A stretch of 64,000 bases of DNA, from positions 2,685,001-2,749,000 of the forward strand of contig NZ_CP045298.1 in NCBI RefSeq assembly GCF_009363115.1, written 5' to 3'. Each line of letters starts with the position of its first letter. Position 1 is the stretch's first letter. Below, one piece after another: positions 33,786-42,107 of the stretch. Below the pieces are notes generated by a model. It had not been told where the DNA came from and did no database searches. It saw only the letters and a list, made by a program, of their open reading frames with translations. This stretch comes from Paenibacillus brasilensis (GTDB lineage: Bacteria > Bacillota > Bacilli > Paenibacillales > Paenibacillaceae). A program made the translations under genes and the position numbers.

Positions 33786-34660
33786 GGATTATTTGGACCA
33801 TGACCTGGAAGGAGCTGCTGCGCAAACGGGTCCTCCTGCTGACACTTTTATTAACCGTTGTATTCCTGCTGGGATTTTGGTTTATTGCCGGCGCCATCGG
33901 AGGAGATTCTGCCTCCAGGGTGATCACAGGTGGTACGGATAATGAAAATATGATCCAGGAATTTACGCTCGGGATGTTCATTTTGATGCTCGGTTTTTTC
34001 TTCGCAAGTTTTGTACTCGCCTTTTTAGCGATTTTCAGCTCATTTTCCGCGATTGCGGGCGAGGCAGAGCAAGGGGTCATGCAGGCGATGCTGCCGCGGC
34101 CGATTCCAAGGTGGAAATGGTATATGGGCCGCTGGCTCGGCTATGTTTCGCTTGGTGTAATCTATGCCTTGATATTGTACAGCCTGATTTTATGGATCAC
34201 TGATGTGCATGCTTCGATCCCGCGTGATCCGGTAGTGCTGGTGCAGGCTTTTTTGCTATTTGCTTCAGTCGTTCCCTTGCTTGTGACCGTATCCATGTTC
34301 GGATCCGGCTATTTGTCCTCGGTTGCGAATGGTGTCGTCATGACGATGCTTTATGGAGCTGGTTGGCTCGGTGGCATGGTTGGAAAAATCATCGGATCTG
34401 TGGGTCTAGAACCAGGTCCCATGCAGACCCTGAACAATATAACGGGTGTCCTGTCCCTGATCATGCCTGCCGATGGGCTGCAGCGTAAAATGCAGGCAGT
34501 GCTGTTCAGCTTCGAGAATATTAATGGACTCATCCCGGTAAGGAGTGGACCGTTTGGTATCGGCGAGATACCTTCAACAGCCTTTTTGATGTACGCGGCA
34601 TTTTACACGGCTGTGCTCTTTGGACTCGGGTTGCGCCGCTTTGTTCGCAAGGATTTATAG
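33782..34660 (+). CDS. ABC-2 type transporter permease
   Basis: 292-residue integral membrane protein with about six helices (VLLLTLLLTVVFLLGFWF first; TAFLMYAAFYTAVLFGLGLR last). Partner of the preceding ATPase, overlapping it by 4 bases. Likely exports a lipid or antimicrobial or acts in lipid-targeting antibiotic resistance; substrate unknown. The conserved ABC2_membrane motif around GEAEQGVMQAMLPRPIPR is present. Confidence 0.9.
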   Translation: MRIIWTMTWKELLRKRVLLLTLLLTVVFLLGFWFIAGAIGGDSASRVITGGTDNENMIQEFTLGMFILMLGFFFASFVLAFLAIFSSFSAIAGEAEQGVMQAMLPRPIPRWKWYMGRWLGYVSLGVIYALILYSLILWITDVHASIPRDPVVLVQAFLLFASVVPLLVTVSMFGSGYLSSVANGVVMTMLYGAGWLGGMVGKIIGSVGLEPGPMQTLNNITGVLSLIMPADGLQRKMQAVLFSFENINGLIPVRSGPFGIGEIPSTAFLMYAAFYTAVLFGLGLRRFVRKDL

Positions 34661-34718
34661 GTTCTACTTTGAAGCACGGGCCAAAATCGGTGGCATGTAT
34701 ATCCGGATCTGGTGATCC

Positions 34719-34922
34719 TTGCACGTGCCTCGAGGCGCGAAGGCTAGCGCGACGATCTACAGTGTGATCGAGACGGCGAAAGAAAATGGCTTGAATCCGT
34801 TCCAATATTTGAAGTATCTATTCGAACAACTCCCACAGCTTGACGAGCCGAAGGACCCGCAGCCGCTGGACGATCTGTTGCCGTGGTCATCGAAGATCCC
34901 GTTGACCTGTCGCGTGTTTTAA
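34719..34922 (+). pseudogene. IS66 transposase (TnpC), C-terminal fragment
   Basis: Reads PRGAKASATIYSVIETAKEN and YLKYLFEQLPQLDEPKDPQP to LLPWSSKIPLTCRVF before TAA, the conserved C-terminus of IS66-family transposases. The catalytic DDE core is missing. The N-terminal parts of an IS66 element lie 1.7 kb downstream in the same orientation, so the two pieces are in reversed order. Confidence 0.8.
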
Positions 34923-34941
34923 TCCTGATTCCAGCATAGTT

Positions 34942-34971
34942 AAGCCCACATCCTTTGACTAGGTGTGGGCT
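34942..34971. terminator. Hairpin after the IS66 fragment
   Basis: AAGCCCACA pairs with TGTGGGCT around a 12-base loop; only a short T-rich tail follows. Confidence 0.35.
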
Positions 34972-35092
34972 ATTTGTCTGCTTGGGTCGTCTGGCAAATC
35001 TCCTTGATTTAAGATATGCCTGATCTCATGACTGGCTTGGGTTTACAGGTGTGCTGACTTGACGATTATGCTGCAACGAGGTTTCGCGATCA

Positions 35093-35425
35093 TCAACGAG
35101 CTTCGGATGTTCCCCCCCAGTTTTCACCCCAAATGCGCATTTGCCGAAGTACGGGTATGTACTCCCTTCCTTTATCCGTTAGCGAGTACTCAACGGTTAC
35201 AGGTCCGGTAGGAAGCACCTTGCGATTGATGACTTTATACTGCTCCAAATGGCGCAAGACATCCGTTAAAGACTTGATGCTGATGTTGTCTAAATTTCTT
35301 CGCATTTGATTAAATCGTTGCGGACCCAGACTCAGTAATGAAAGCACCAAAAAAGACTACTTTCCACGAACAACCTTCAAAGCTTCACGGATGGAGATAA
35401 GGCATATGTCGTCTTGTTTATCCAC
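35093..35425 (-). pseudogene. HxlR-family regulator with amber codon
   Basis: Winged-helix regulator of the HxlR family. From GTG 35425 (AGGGGTGA upstream) it reads CLISIREALKVVRGK, then TAG at 35357-35359, then SFLVLSLLSLGPQRFNQMRR and the rest of the domain to GTSEAR. HxlR proteins have an invariant Trp at this GKW position, so TGG to TAG is a simple explanation. A restart at an internal codon would lack the first helix. It is divergent from an NmrA-like oxidoreductase gene, the classic target arrangement for HxlR regulators. Confidence 0.8.
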
Positions 35426-35598
35426 AAAAATCACCCCTAACTATATTATAGGTATCTTACTTTATGAATCTATATAAAAATAATATGTCTACTTTAAATT
35501 ATAAATCGTATAACTAATAGTAACAATAGGCTTGCTAAACTGCCATGGTTTAGCGATGGCAGAGATAGTCTTATAAACCTTAGGGAGGAGCATGCTAA

Positions 35599-36486
35599 TT
35601 GAACGAAAAAAAGATATTGGTTTTGGGAGCAACCGGACAACAAGGAGGTGCGGCAGTCCGGCATTTGCTGGCCGATGGCTGGGAGGTTCGTGCATTTACT
35701 CGCGATGTATCGAGCGATAGGGCACTGAAGTTGTCCCAATTAGGAGCCGAGCTTGTAGTGGGTGACATGGACGATCTTGCCGTGCTCGATGCGGCTATGC
35801 ATGGAGTTTATGGCATATTCAGTGTTCAGCCGCCGGACTGGAACCATACTACTGAATCCAACGCCGATGAAAAGCGCAGAGGGAAAGCTGTAGCTGACGT
35901 GGCCCAAAAGGTAAATATCCAGCACTTCGTTTATACATCTGTTGGCGGCGCAGAGGCACAATCCAGGTTTCGTGACGCCAAATGGGAAATTGAGCAGTAC
36001 ATTCTTTCACTCGGTTTGCCGGCCACCATCTTGCGTCCCGCCACCTTCATGGAAAACTTCGCAGATCCGATGTCTGCAGGTATACAGAACGGCACGTTCA
36101 CACAAGCCTTCAAGCCAGATGGAGCGATCCCGCTCGTAGCTGTGGAGGACATCGGCGCTTTTGTCGCGTTAGTCTTTAGATCCCCGGACGTCTATTTGGG
36201 CACAACGATCGAAATTGCCGGCGACGAGTTAACACCCTTACAGATTGCCGATGCCCTAGGGCGTGTAACCAACCGTACCATTCCTTACGTTCAAATTCCG
36301 ATGGAATCGTTTCGCCAGCATAATGAAGTTTTGGCCAGCGTGTTTGAATGGGTAAGCGACGGGGGCCACAAGGTCGATATTTCTATTGTGCGCAAGTTAT
36401 TCCCGGGATTAATGGATTTCGATACCTGGGTGGAAAGGCAAGGAAAAGCGAAGTTTGAGGCATTGTTTCATACTGAGCGTACATGA
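35599..36486 (+). CDS. NmrA-like NAD(P)-binding oxidoreductase
   Basis: 295-residue atypical short-chain dehydrogenase. An N-terminal Rossmann fold carries the NmrA-type dinucleotide motif (LVLGATGQQGGAAVRHLL); HFVYTSVGGAEAQSRF and LPATILRPATFMENF are family segments. Many such proteins are redox sensors or quinone/azo reductases. The TTG start at 35599 has GGGAGGAG about 12 bases upstream. It is divergent from an HxlR-type regulator that is now broken, so expression may be deregulated. Confidence 0.85.
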   Translation: MNEKKILVLGATGQQGGAAVRHLLADGWEVRAFTRDVSSDRALKLSQLGAELVVGDMDDLAVLDAAMHGVYGIFSVQPPDWNHTTESNADEKRRGKAVADVAQKVNIQHFVYTSVGGAEAQSRFRDAKWEIEQYILSLGLPATILRPATFMENFADPMSAGIQNGTFTQAFKPDGAIPLVAVEDIGAFVALVFRSPDVYLGTTIEIAGDELTPLQIADALGRVTNRTIPYVQIPMESFRQHNEVLASVFEWVSDGGHKVDISIVRKLFPGLMDFDTWVERQGKAKFEALFHTERT

Positions 36487-36526
36487 GATTGTTAGTCATC
36501 AGGTCTGGCATTTGAAGACTAAAGTC

Positions 36527-36605
36527 ATAACCACCCGCTTAGCCGGTGGCTTCCATCAAGGGGCTGTCCGAAAGTCAAAAATTACGGAAGGACGCCCCTT
36601 CATTA
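36527..36605. repeat. Two adjacent hairpins, likely insertion-sequence ends
   Basis: ACCACCCGCTTAGCCGGTGG (36531-36550) is a hairpin like those at IS200/IS605 right ends. It is followed by AAGGGGCTGTCCGAAAGTCA, whose AAGGGGC pairs with GCCCCTT at 36594-36600; GGGGCTGTCC is a common IS end sequence. No transposase of either type is adjacent. Confidence 0.35.
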
Positions 36606-36640
36606 TATTGTAAAATAAAAAGAACCCTCTCCTTGGTAAA

Positions 36641-36946
36641 ATGGAGGTGCCACCCAACTACAACCAAAGGAGAAGTTTCTTTGTACATTCAATAGGCCAT
36701 GGGCCATTCGCGCCCCACCTCTTTGTGTTCTGTAACCGCCAGCGCAACAAACTCAAAATCTTGCTCTGGGATCACAATGGCTTCTGGCTTTTGTACCGGC
36801 GGCTTGAAAAGGGGCTGTTTCAATGGCCGAGCGGCAATGAGGGGACGGTAATCATCTCCGGCCATGAGCTTCGCTGGCTACTGGATGGTCTGGCGCTGGA
36901 GCAGCACAAAGCTCATTCTCCGATCCGAGCCGAAACGATCATTTAG
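36641..36946 (+). pseudogene. IS66 Orf2 (TnpB), N-terminally truncated
   Basis: From about 36705 the frame reads FVFCNRQRNKLKILLWDHNG, FWLLYRRLEKGLFQWP and ELRWLLDGLALEQHKAH, the characteristic IS66 TnpB accessory protein. The first third of the normal protein is missing and is replaced by unrelated sequence. IS66 Orf1 is absent. It is followed by the start of IS66 TnpC. Confidence 0.82.
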
Positions 36947-37016
36947 CCGAAATTGTTTCGGGTTTTCGCCATGTTTGCCCACAGGAGCAACCGACAGGCC
37001 GTCGAATTCTAAACGT

Positions 37017-37499
37017 ATGGAAAAACGAGTAGAAACCCAAACGACAACCGAAGAACTGCTCCAGCAAAACGCCAAGCTGGAACACGAGAACGCGGAACTG
37101 AAGGCGAAGCTTCATTGGTACGAGGAACAGTTCCGGCTAGCGCAGCATCGGCGGTTTGCCGCCCAGCGAACAGACGCATCCCGATCAACTCAATATAGTC
37201 CGGAAAGAAGTGAAAGATTTTTGTTTATTTCAGCACCTGTAGGACGCAAAGGTAAGAATAGACGTTTAACACAACGTTCTATAGAAAAACTTGTTGAGAA
37301 ATATGCAACAGCCTTTGGAAAGCCAGCTTTGACGGTTCATTCTTTGAGGCATTCATTTGCAACACGTTATTACATAGAGAATAATGATGTTCCAAAATTA
37401 AAGAATCAATCAGGACATTCTTCAATACAAACTAAAATGATTTATACGCACTTAACAGATGATCAAATGAGAGACGCTGTAAATAACATGGATAAATGA
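37017..37499 (+). pseudogene. Chimeric ORF: IS66 TnpC N-terminus joined to tyrosine-recombinase C-terminus
   Basis: The first 60 or so residues are the coiled-coil leader of IS66 TnpC (EELLQQNAKLEHENAELKAK; LHWYEEQFRLAQHRRFAAQR). Near 37200 the frame passes without a stop into the C-terminal catalytic part of a phage/Xer-type tyrosine recombinase (FISAPVGRKGKNRRLTQRSI; HSLRHSFATRY; SGHSSIQTKMIYTHL), with HxxR, H and nucleophile Tyr visible but without the first catalytic Arg domain. Probably a deletion or insertion junction, not a working enzyme. Confidence 0.8.
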
Positions 37500-37515
37500 T
37501 TGAGAAAAACAGAAT

Positions 37516-37622
37516 AGCGACACAAAGTTTATACTACAAAAAGAGCAAAGCAAAATAAGTTCCCAAGATATCTAAATTACCAGAATACATTTCTGTGTTA
37601 AATGGACTTACTTTGTGTCGCT
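37516..37622. repeat. 13-bp inverted repeat pair beside the recombinase fragment
   Basis: AGCGACACAAAGT at 37516-37528 is the exact reverse complement of ACTTTGTGTCGCT at 37610-37622. The 81 bases between them are AT-rich and carry no gene. The first copy begins 17 bases after the recombinase stop, so this could be an element end, a recombinase arm site, or a long stem-loop. Confidence 0.55.
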
Positions 37623-37638
37623 GGACAACACGACAAAA

Positions 37639-38064
37639 TCAGGGGATTACGTAATTCAATTCAGAGCAGGCGGTAACAAAGTTGAAGGCGAAGCTTGGGG
37701 TACTAGGCATCCCATTAGGGAATGAATTAAGACTGGTCCACGTAAATGTGTCTTCTTTGCCAACAGTTTTAAGGATGTATTCTCTCCCGTTACCCTGCAA
37801 GCTCCAAGTGAGATTTGATGTTCCTTCATTTCCAACTTTAATCTTTACATGTCCATAACCTTTTTCAATAGTTAAGTCCATCGTTGGACTTGTTCCACCA
37901 AAAACCTCACGTACCTTTTGACCAGTTTTGTGGACAGCTATATCTCCACCATCCTTCGATACTTCAATCCCCTTAGATGGTTCGGCAGAAGCAGCCAGCA
38001 GAGCTACTGATGTAAGAGCGAAAACACATGTAAGGATAACTGCTTTTTTCTTTAACTTTAACAC
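37639..38064 (-). CDS. Small secreted protein of unknown function
   Basis: 141 residues with a clear Sec signal peptide (LKKKAVILTCVFALTSVALL then AASA as a likely cleavage site). The mature part of about 115 residues is probably a beta-sandwich (MDLTIEKGYGHVKIKVGNEG; NLTWSLQGNGREYILKTVG). No family recognised. The start is GTG; AAAGGAAGTG lies about 22 bases upstream, apart from it by a tandem TTTTAAAAG repeat. The signal resembles that of the protein at 38776-39495, suggesting related or jointly acquired genes. Confidence 0.6.
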   Translation of the reverse strand: MLKLKKKAVILTCVFALTSVALLAASAEPSKGIEVSKDGGDIAVHKTGQKVREVFGGTSPTMDLTIEKGYGHVKIKVGNEGTSNLTWSLQGNGREYILKTVGKEDTFTWTSLNSFPNGMPSTPSFAFNFVTACSELNYVIP

Positions 38065-38300
38065 TTTTAAAACTTTTAAAACACTTCCTTTTTGACAATA
38101 TAAGATGAATGATTATGCAAAAATATAATAAAATAGATATTTTTTCTTTGGAACTAAATCTCATAAAGATAGTCATCCTATTTAGGATGACTATAAGAAA
38201 AGATCATTCAGTGAGAATGAATATGATAATTACCAAAATAGAGATGCTTAAGCATGCTCTTAATTGAAGTCCAGATTTTAACCGATATGGATTGTGTGCT

Positions 38301-38696
38301 TCAGCTTATAATAAAAAATATAAACATAACTATTATTAAAAATAGATATATGCTGGAAACCCACTTCCCGATTTTAACTCCAAATTCTTCTGGATTTTTA
38401 TAACCAATGATTAAACTTGGAATAAAGAAAATGATAGACAGAAACATTGTGTAGTGAAACCCAGTATTATCGACATTGTTAGACCATGCTGACAAGCCTA
38501 AAATGGAAAACAAATGATCTCCAAGTATGTAATTTCCAAACTTAAAAGAAACAGCCATGCCAAGGAAAGCTAATAATAATGAAAATGATCCCTTACCTAT
38601 CTTTTTTTTGTTTCTTTTTATTAAATTAAAAATAATGAGTAAAATCGCAATTGCTTGTATGCAGTATGTTAATATCGAAGAAAAAGAATGTGTCAT
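38301..38696 (-). CDS. Four-helix integral membrane protein, unknown function
   Basis: 131 residues with four hydrophobic segments (YCIQAIAILLIIFNLI; FSLLLAFLGMAVSFKFG; MFLSIIFFIPSLIIGY; SSIYLFLIIVMFIFFII). AAGGAGGAA sits just before the ATG, so it is well set for translation. Not recognised. AT-rich compared with the flanks and located between two secreted-protein genes on the same strand. Confidence 0.6.
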   Translation of the reverse strand: MTHSFSSILTYCIQAIAILLIIFNLIKRNKKKIGKGSFSLLLAFLGMAVSFKFGNYILGDHLFSILGLSAWSNNVDNTGFHYTMFLSIIFFIPSLIIGYKNPEEFGVKIGKWVSSIYLFLIIVMFIFFIIS

Positions 38697-38775
38697 GATA
38701 TTCCTCCTTGAAGAGCTGTATTAACAATACTGGTGACTCTTAGAGATTTGTCAAGAGTCACCAGTAAAATCTATT

Positions 38776-39495
38776 TTAAGATACTGTTACATAATGAGAG
38801 CCACTTACATTTTCAGAGTATACCGTCCCGATACCCTCTATGAAAATAACTAAATTATATGTCCCAGAGCCTTTTGTTAACCATTGTTTACTTGAAATTT
38901 TAGTGCTTGTTGCAGAAGTCTGATTCCATGTTACTCCAAGGGTAAGACCACTCAGAGCAGTATATGCCTGCACATCTATAATGCCAGCATTTGTTACTGT
39001 GTAATTGCTGTATAGGCGAACCCACCATGTTTTTGCATCATATAAATTGGAACTCTTTGATGATGTATATGCGGTAGGGCTCACTTTGGAAACATTATTT
39101 GAATCATTTGATTGAGATTGATTCGGACTAATAACGACATTCTCGCCCTCTCCAGACAATGAACCCGAAACTCCTGATAACAATGCATCCAATTCATCTA
39201 CAGTATTTACCTTAATAACCGCCGTGTTTTTCGGCAGTGAAGATAAATCAACCCGTTTCGTAGTACCGCCATGTGCTGCAAAAACTTCATCTGCTGTCTT
39301 GTATGTTGTTGTCTTTACAGCATCTTTTTGAACAAACTTATCTACTGAAATAAGATTCAATCCTTCCAAACTATTATCGCTTTTTGCTTGCGATGAAACT
39401 TCCACGTTGTTTGGTGCGGCGAATGCAGCTACAGGGGATACTGCCATTAGAGCCAATGCACATGTAAGGATAATTGATGTCTTCTTCATCTTCAA
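38776..39495 (-). CDS. Secreted protein of unknown function
   Basis: 239 residues. The signal peptide KKTSIILTCALALMAVSPVA ends at AFA-AP. The middle is low-complexity, Ser/Asn-rich (VISPNQSQSNDSNNVSKVSP); the C-terminal 90 residues look like a beta domain with aromatic strands (DAKTWWVRLYSNYTVTNAGI). No family recognised. The TTG start has AAAGGAAGTG upstream; ATG at 39489 is an alternative. Both the ribosome-binding region and the signal resemble those of 37639-38064. Confidence 0.6.
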   Translation of the reverse strand: MKMKKTSIILTCALALMAVSPVAAFAAPNNVEVSSQAKSDNSLEGLNLISVDKFVQKDAVKTTTYKTADEVFAAHGGTTKRVDLSSLPKNTAVIKVNTVDELDALLSGVSGSLSGEGENVVISPNQSQSNDSNNVSKVSPTAYTSSKSSNLYDAKTWWVRLYSNYTVTNAGIIDVQAYTALSGLTLGVTWNQTSATSTKISSKQWLTKGSGTYNLVIFIEGIGTVYSENVSGSHYVTVS

Positions 39496-39691
39496 TAAGA
39501 CACTTCCTTTTCTATAATATGTGGAATACTTAACCAGTATACTACAATAAAAGGGATTATTTGTATGAAGTTATTATGAAAATGGAAAATGATTCTTTAA
39601 AACTAATTTGAAGATGAAACTCGATCCAAGATAATTAAAAATAAAACAAAATATTTTTTCAGACTGTTCTGCCTGTTAAGGATCATATTGT

Positions 39692-39913
39692 TTAAGAACG
39701 TGCAGAATAATTTGCAATTACTGTAATGATCCACGCCTGAGGAACAAACAAATATAGAACAAGACCGATAAGCAGGACTGTTGTTATTATGGCAATTCTC
39801 ACCTTCAACATTGTGTCCATGCCTACTCTGGCTTCCAATTCTGGCATCGTTATAAGGATGATTGCAGTCAGTTCCGAAAAAATATGGAGGTAAATGATTA
39901 TAGATAGTATCAA
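39692..39913 (-). CDS. Possible small two-helix membrane protein
   Basis: 73 residues from a TTG, with two hydrophobic helices (IIIYLHIFSELTAIILITMP and IAIITTVLLIGLVLYLFVP). No ribosome-binding site is visible and a second frame overlaps it, so it may be a fragment. Not recognised. Confidence 0.35.
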   Translation of the reverse strand: MILSIIIYLHIFSELTAIILITMPELEARVGMDTMLKVRIAIITTVLLIGLVLYLFVPQAWIITVIANYSARS

Positions 39914-39935
39914 TCTTTTTTAAAACAAATCTCAC

Positions 39936-40534
39936 AATTTAGCATTGCTTAATCTATTGAGTGGGAGACTTCATTTAAACCCCAGAGCGTAGCTATGTTG
40001 GTTTTTGAAAATCCAAGTATGCAAAACAAACGGATCCAAACATATGTAGATGAATATGTTAATAAGCTCAGTTTTTAAGTCGCTGATTTAACTTCAGGCG
40101 ACTTTTAATTCTGTTTAAGCTTTTCTTTACTCTCATCTGACTCATATGGACAATCAACGTAGCACTTGTACACCATGTAGATTGATGATAGCATTCAATA
40201 TAATTAGTTGAACTTTTGTATTTGAACGCTATTTTTGGAAAACGCTCGATTTTCATCTTCTCAATTTCATACCAGGAAGGAACGCTAACTTCTTCACTTC
40301 GTATATTGGCTATCTCCAGCCAAGAACTGAAGAAGTTCTTACTGTATTGGACTGGACGGCAGAGTTAAAAAACAAATGTCAGAGAATATTGGGTTTGTCC
40401 GATACACTATTTCGCTGATACACTTCATTTCCCCTTCTGATAATAACGATATCAGTAACAGTAGACAAAGTAATTGGTACTAATAGGTGCTTGAGAAATT
40501 CTATGCCCTTTGGCTACTGGCAGGCACTTGTAGC
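39936..40534. other. Mostly gene-free stretch with one minus-strand remnant
   Basis: A minus-strand frame at about 40068-40340 reads VPSWYEIEKMKIERFPKIAF and YHQSTWCTSATLIVHMSQ, coding-like but without a start codon or ribosome-binding site; it may be the end of a lost gene. I recognise nothing else. Confidence 0.35.
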
Positions 40535-41890
40535 TCACATTCCCGACTTCATCGTAAAAATGATTCCCTGCTGGGCGTACATTAAAAAAGCCTTCTTCCG
40601 AAAGGAAGAAGGCTTTTTCACTGGTTTATCTAGATTAGATTTTGAAAGCAGTGCTTGTACCAGTTTAGCAGCTTCTGCTCGAGAAACATTCGCTTTTGGT
40701 GCAATCTCAGTTGAAGTTCTGCCGGATACGAGTCCTGCTCCCATGCATTGAGCAACACTTTGTTCTGCCCATTCAGATACTGAAGATCGATCTTTAAAGT
40801 TATTCAGACTACTTGAACTAGTGTCTGCTTGAAGCCCCGTGATGTTCATCGCTTTAGCGATGATGACCATTGCTTGTTCACGAGTAATATGATCATTCGG
40901 ACGGAATTCCCCGTCTTCAAACCCTTGAATAAGTCCATTAGAGTAAGCAGTTTCAAAATATGTGTTGTACCAGTCCTCACTACCCACATCATCAAAGGAG
41001 CTTTGCCCCTCTTCGGGTTTAAGACCCAGTCCTCTCACGATAATCGCGGCAAATTCAGATCTTGTAATATCCGCATTTGGATTGAACTCTTCCTTATTTA
41101 CTCCGTTAATGACCATCCGTGACCCCATGTCGTTTACGGCATCCTTAGCCCAGTGGCCTTCGACATCTATAAATTTCACTGGATTCCAAATGACGCATAC
41201 GTACTGTTGGTCAAGCTGTTAATCATGGCATAGTACTGACCGTCTTGTTGAACCACTTTTGTCGGCACATGTCTTGTTGTTCCGTCGGCTTCAACGACAA
41301 TCCCCGTGGTGATTTGATTAGGATCCACATCGCGCAGAATCGTAATGGCCCGCTCGACGTATGCATTAAAGTGGGTGATTTCAACGATTTGGTCCCCATA
41401 AGTTCCGGTAATGGAAAAACTCCGTGGCTGGGTAACCAAGGTAAAACCTTCGTTTGCAGCTGCGTTATTAATGGTGTTCAGCATAGAACCCACAGGTTTG
41501 GCGATGATGAGCTGAATAACGATATCTTCAAGCTGTACATCTTCTTCAAGGTGTTCAAGAATCGAGTCACCTGAATTTGCTTAGTAGGAATCGTGTAAGT
41601 GGCACTTTCCGTTTGCAGTTCCAGAACCGCTTCAAGATTCTCCATTTTTTAAGGGTTTCACCATTGATTTGGCCTATGGCAACATCCTCATGGGACACGA
41701 CCGGAATGGTAACCACCGTGCTGCGACCTTCTGATGCAAGCTTCTGTTCGATTTTCTCCGGGTCGACGGAAATACGAATGACAGGTCCCTGAAGACGAAA
41801 TTGGCTGGATCGAACAACACCTGTACTCGAAACAAAACGGCGGCGATAATTCGCATGGTTTCAGAAGTAACAATGGAGTAGGATTCCAAA
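40535..41890 (-). pseudogene. SLH-domain surface protein, C-terminal part, several frameshifts
   Basis: The minus strand reads as the end of a large S-layer-type protein in several frames: PVIRISVDPEKIEQKLASEG and VVSHEDVAIGQINGETL, a shift near 41645, ENLEAVLELQTESATYTIPT, a shift near 41565 into ILEHLEEDVQLEDIVIQLII, then AKPVGSMLNTINNAAANEGF, and a shift near 41185 into three SLH domains (VKFIDVEGHWAKDAVNDMGS; FRPNDHITREQAMVIIAKAM; NVSRAEAAKLVQALL). SLH domains bind pyruvylated cell-wall polymers. The N-terminal bulk is missing. The open frame runs through a terminator, suggesting that the true stop was lost as well. Confidence 0.75.
40583..40619 (-). terminator. Terminator of the SLH gene
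   Basis: AAAAAAGCCTTCTTCC pairs with GGAAGAAGGCTTTTT around a short GAAA-like loop, giving a T-run on both strands. It lies where the SLH gene should end. Confidence 0.8.
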
Positions 41891-41951
41891 CGGTTTGCTT
41901 ATACTAATCCCTCTTGGAGGCCGATTTCATTCTAGTAGAGCCTCCCATATA

Positions 41952-41990
41952 TAAAGGCGTTTCCAAAGCAATCCGGGGAAACGCCTTTAT
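41952..41990. terminator. Inverted repeat, possible terminator
   Basis: ATAAAGGCGTTTCC pairs with GGAAACGCCTTTAT around about 11 bases. Located between the broken SLH gene and the serine hydrolase fragment. A second hairpin, GAGGAGATGACT with AAGTCATCCTC, follows at about 42047-42079. Confidence 0.6.
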
Positions 41991-42107
41991 CCAATCCAGT
42001 TATTGTTAGCCGCTGCAATCACACCACCCATTCTGCCTTCGTACCAGAGGAGATGACTGGGTCGAGGAAGTCATCCTCTTAGTCATGCAGGATTTAATCA
42101 GGGTTTC

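Noticed and set aside
36864..37016. N-terminal extension of the IS66/recombinase chimera to 36864
   Set aside because: This part overlaps TnpB in another frame; the IS66 TnpC start is at 37017.
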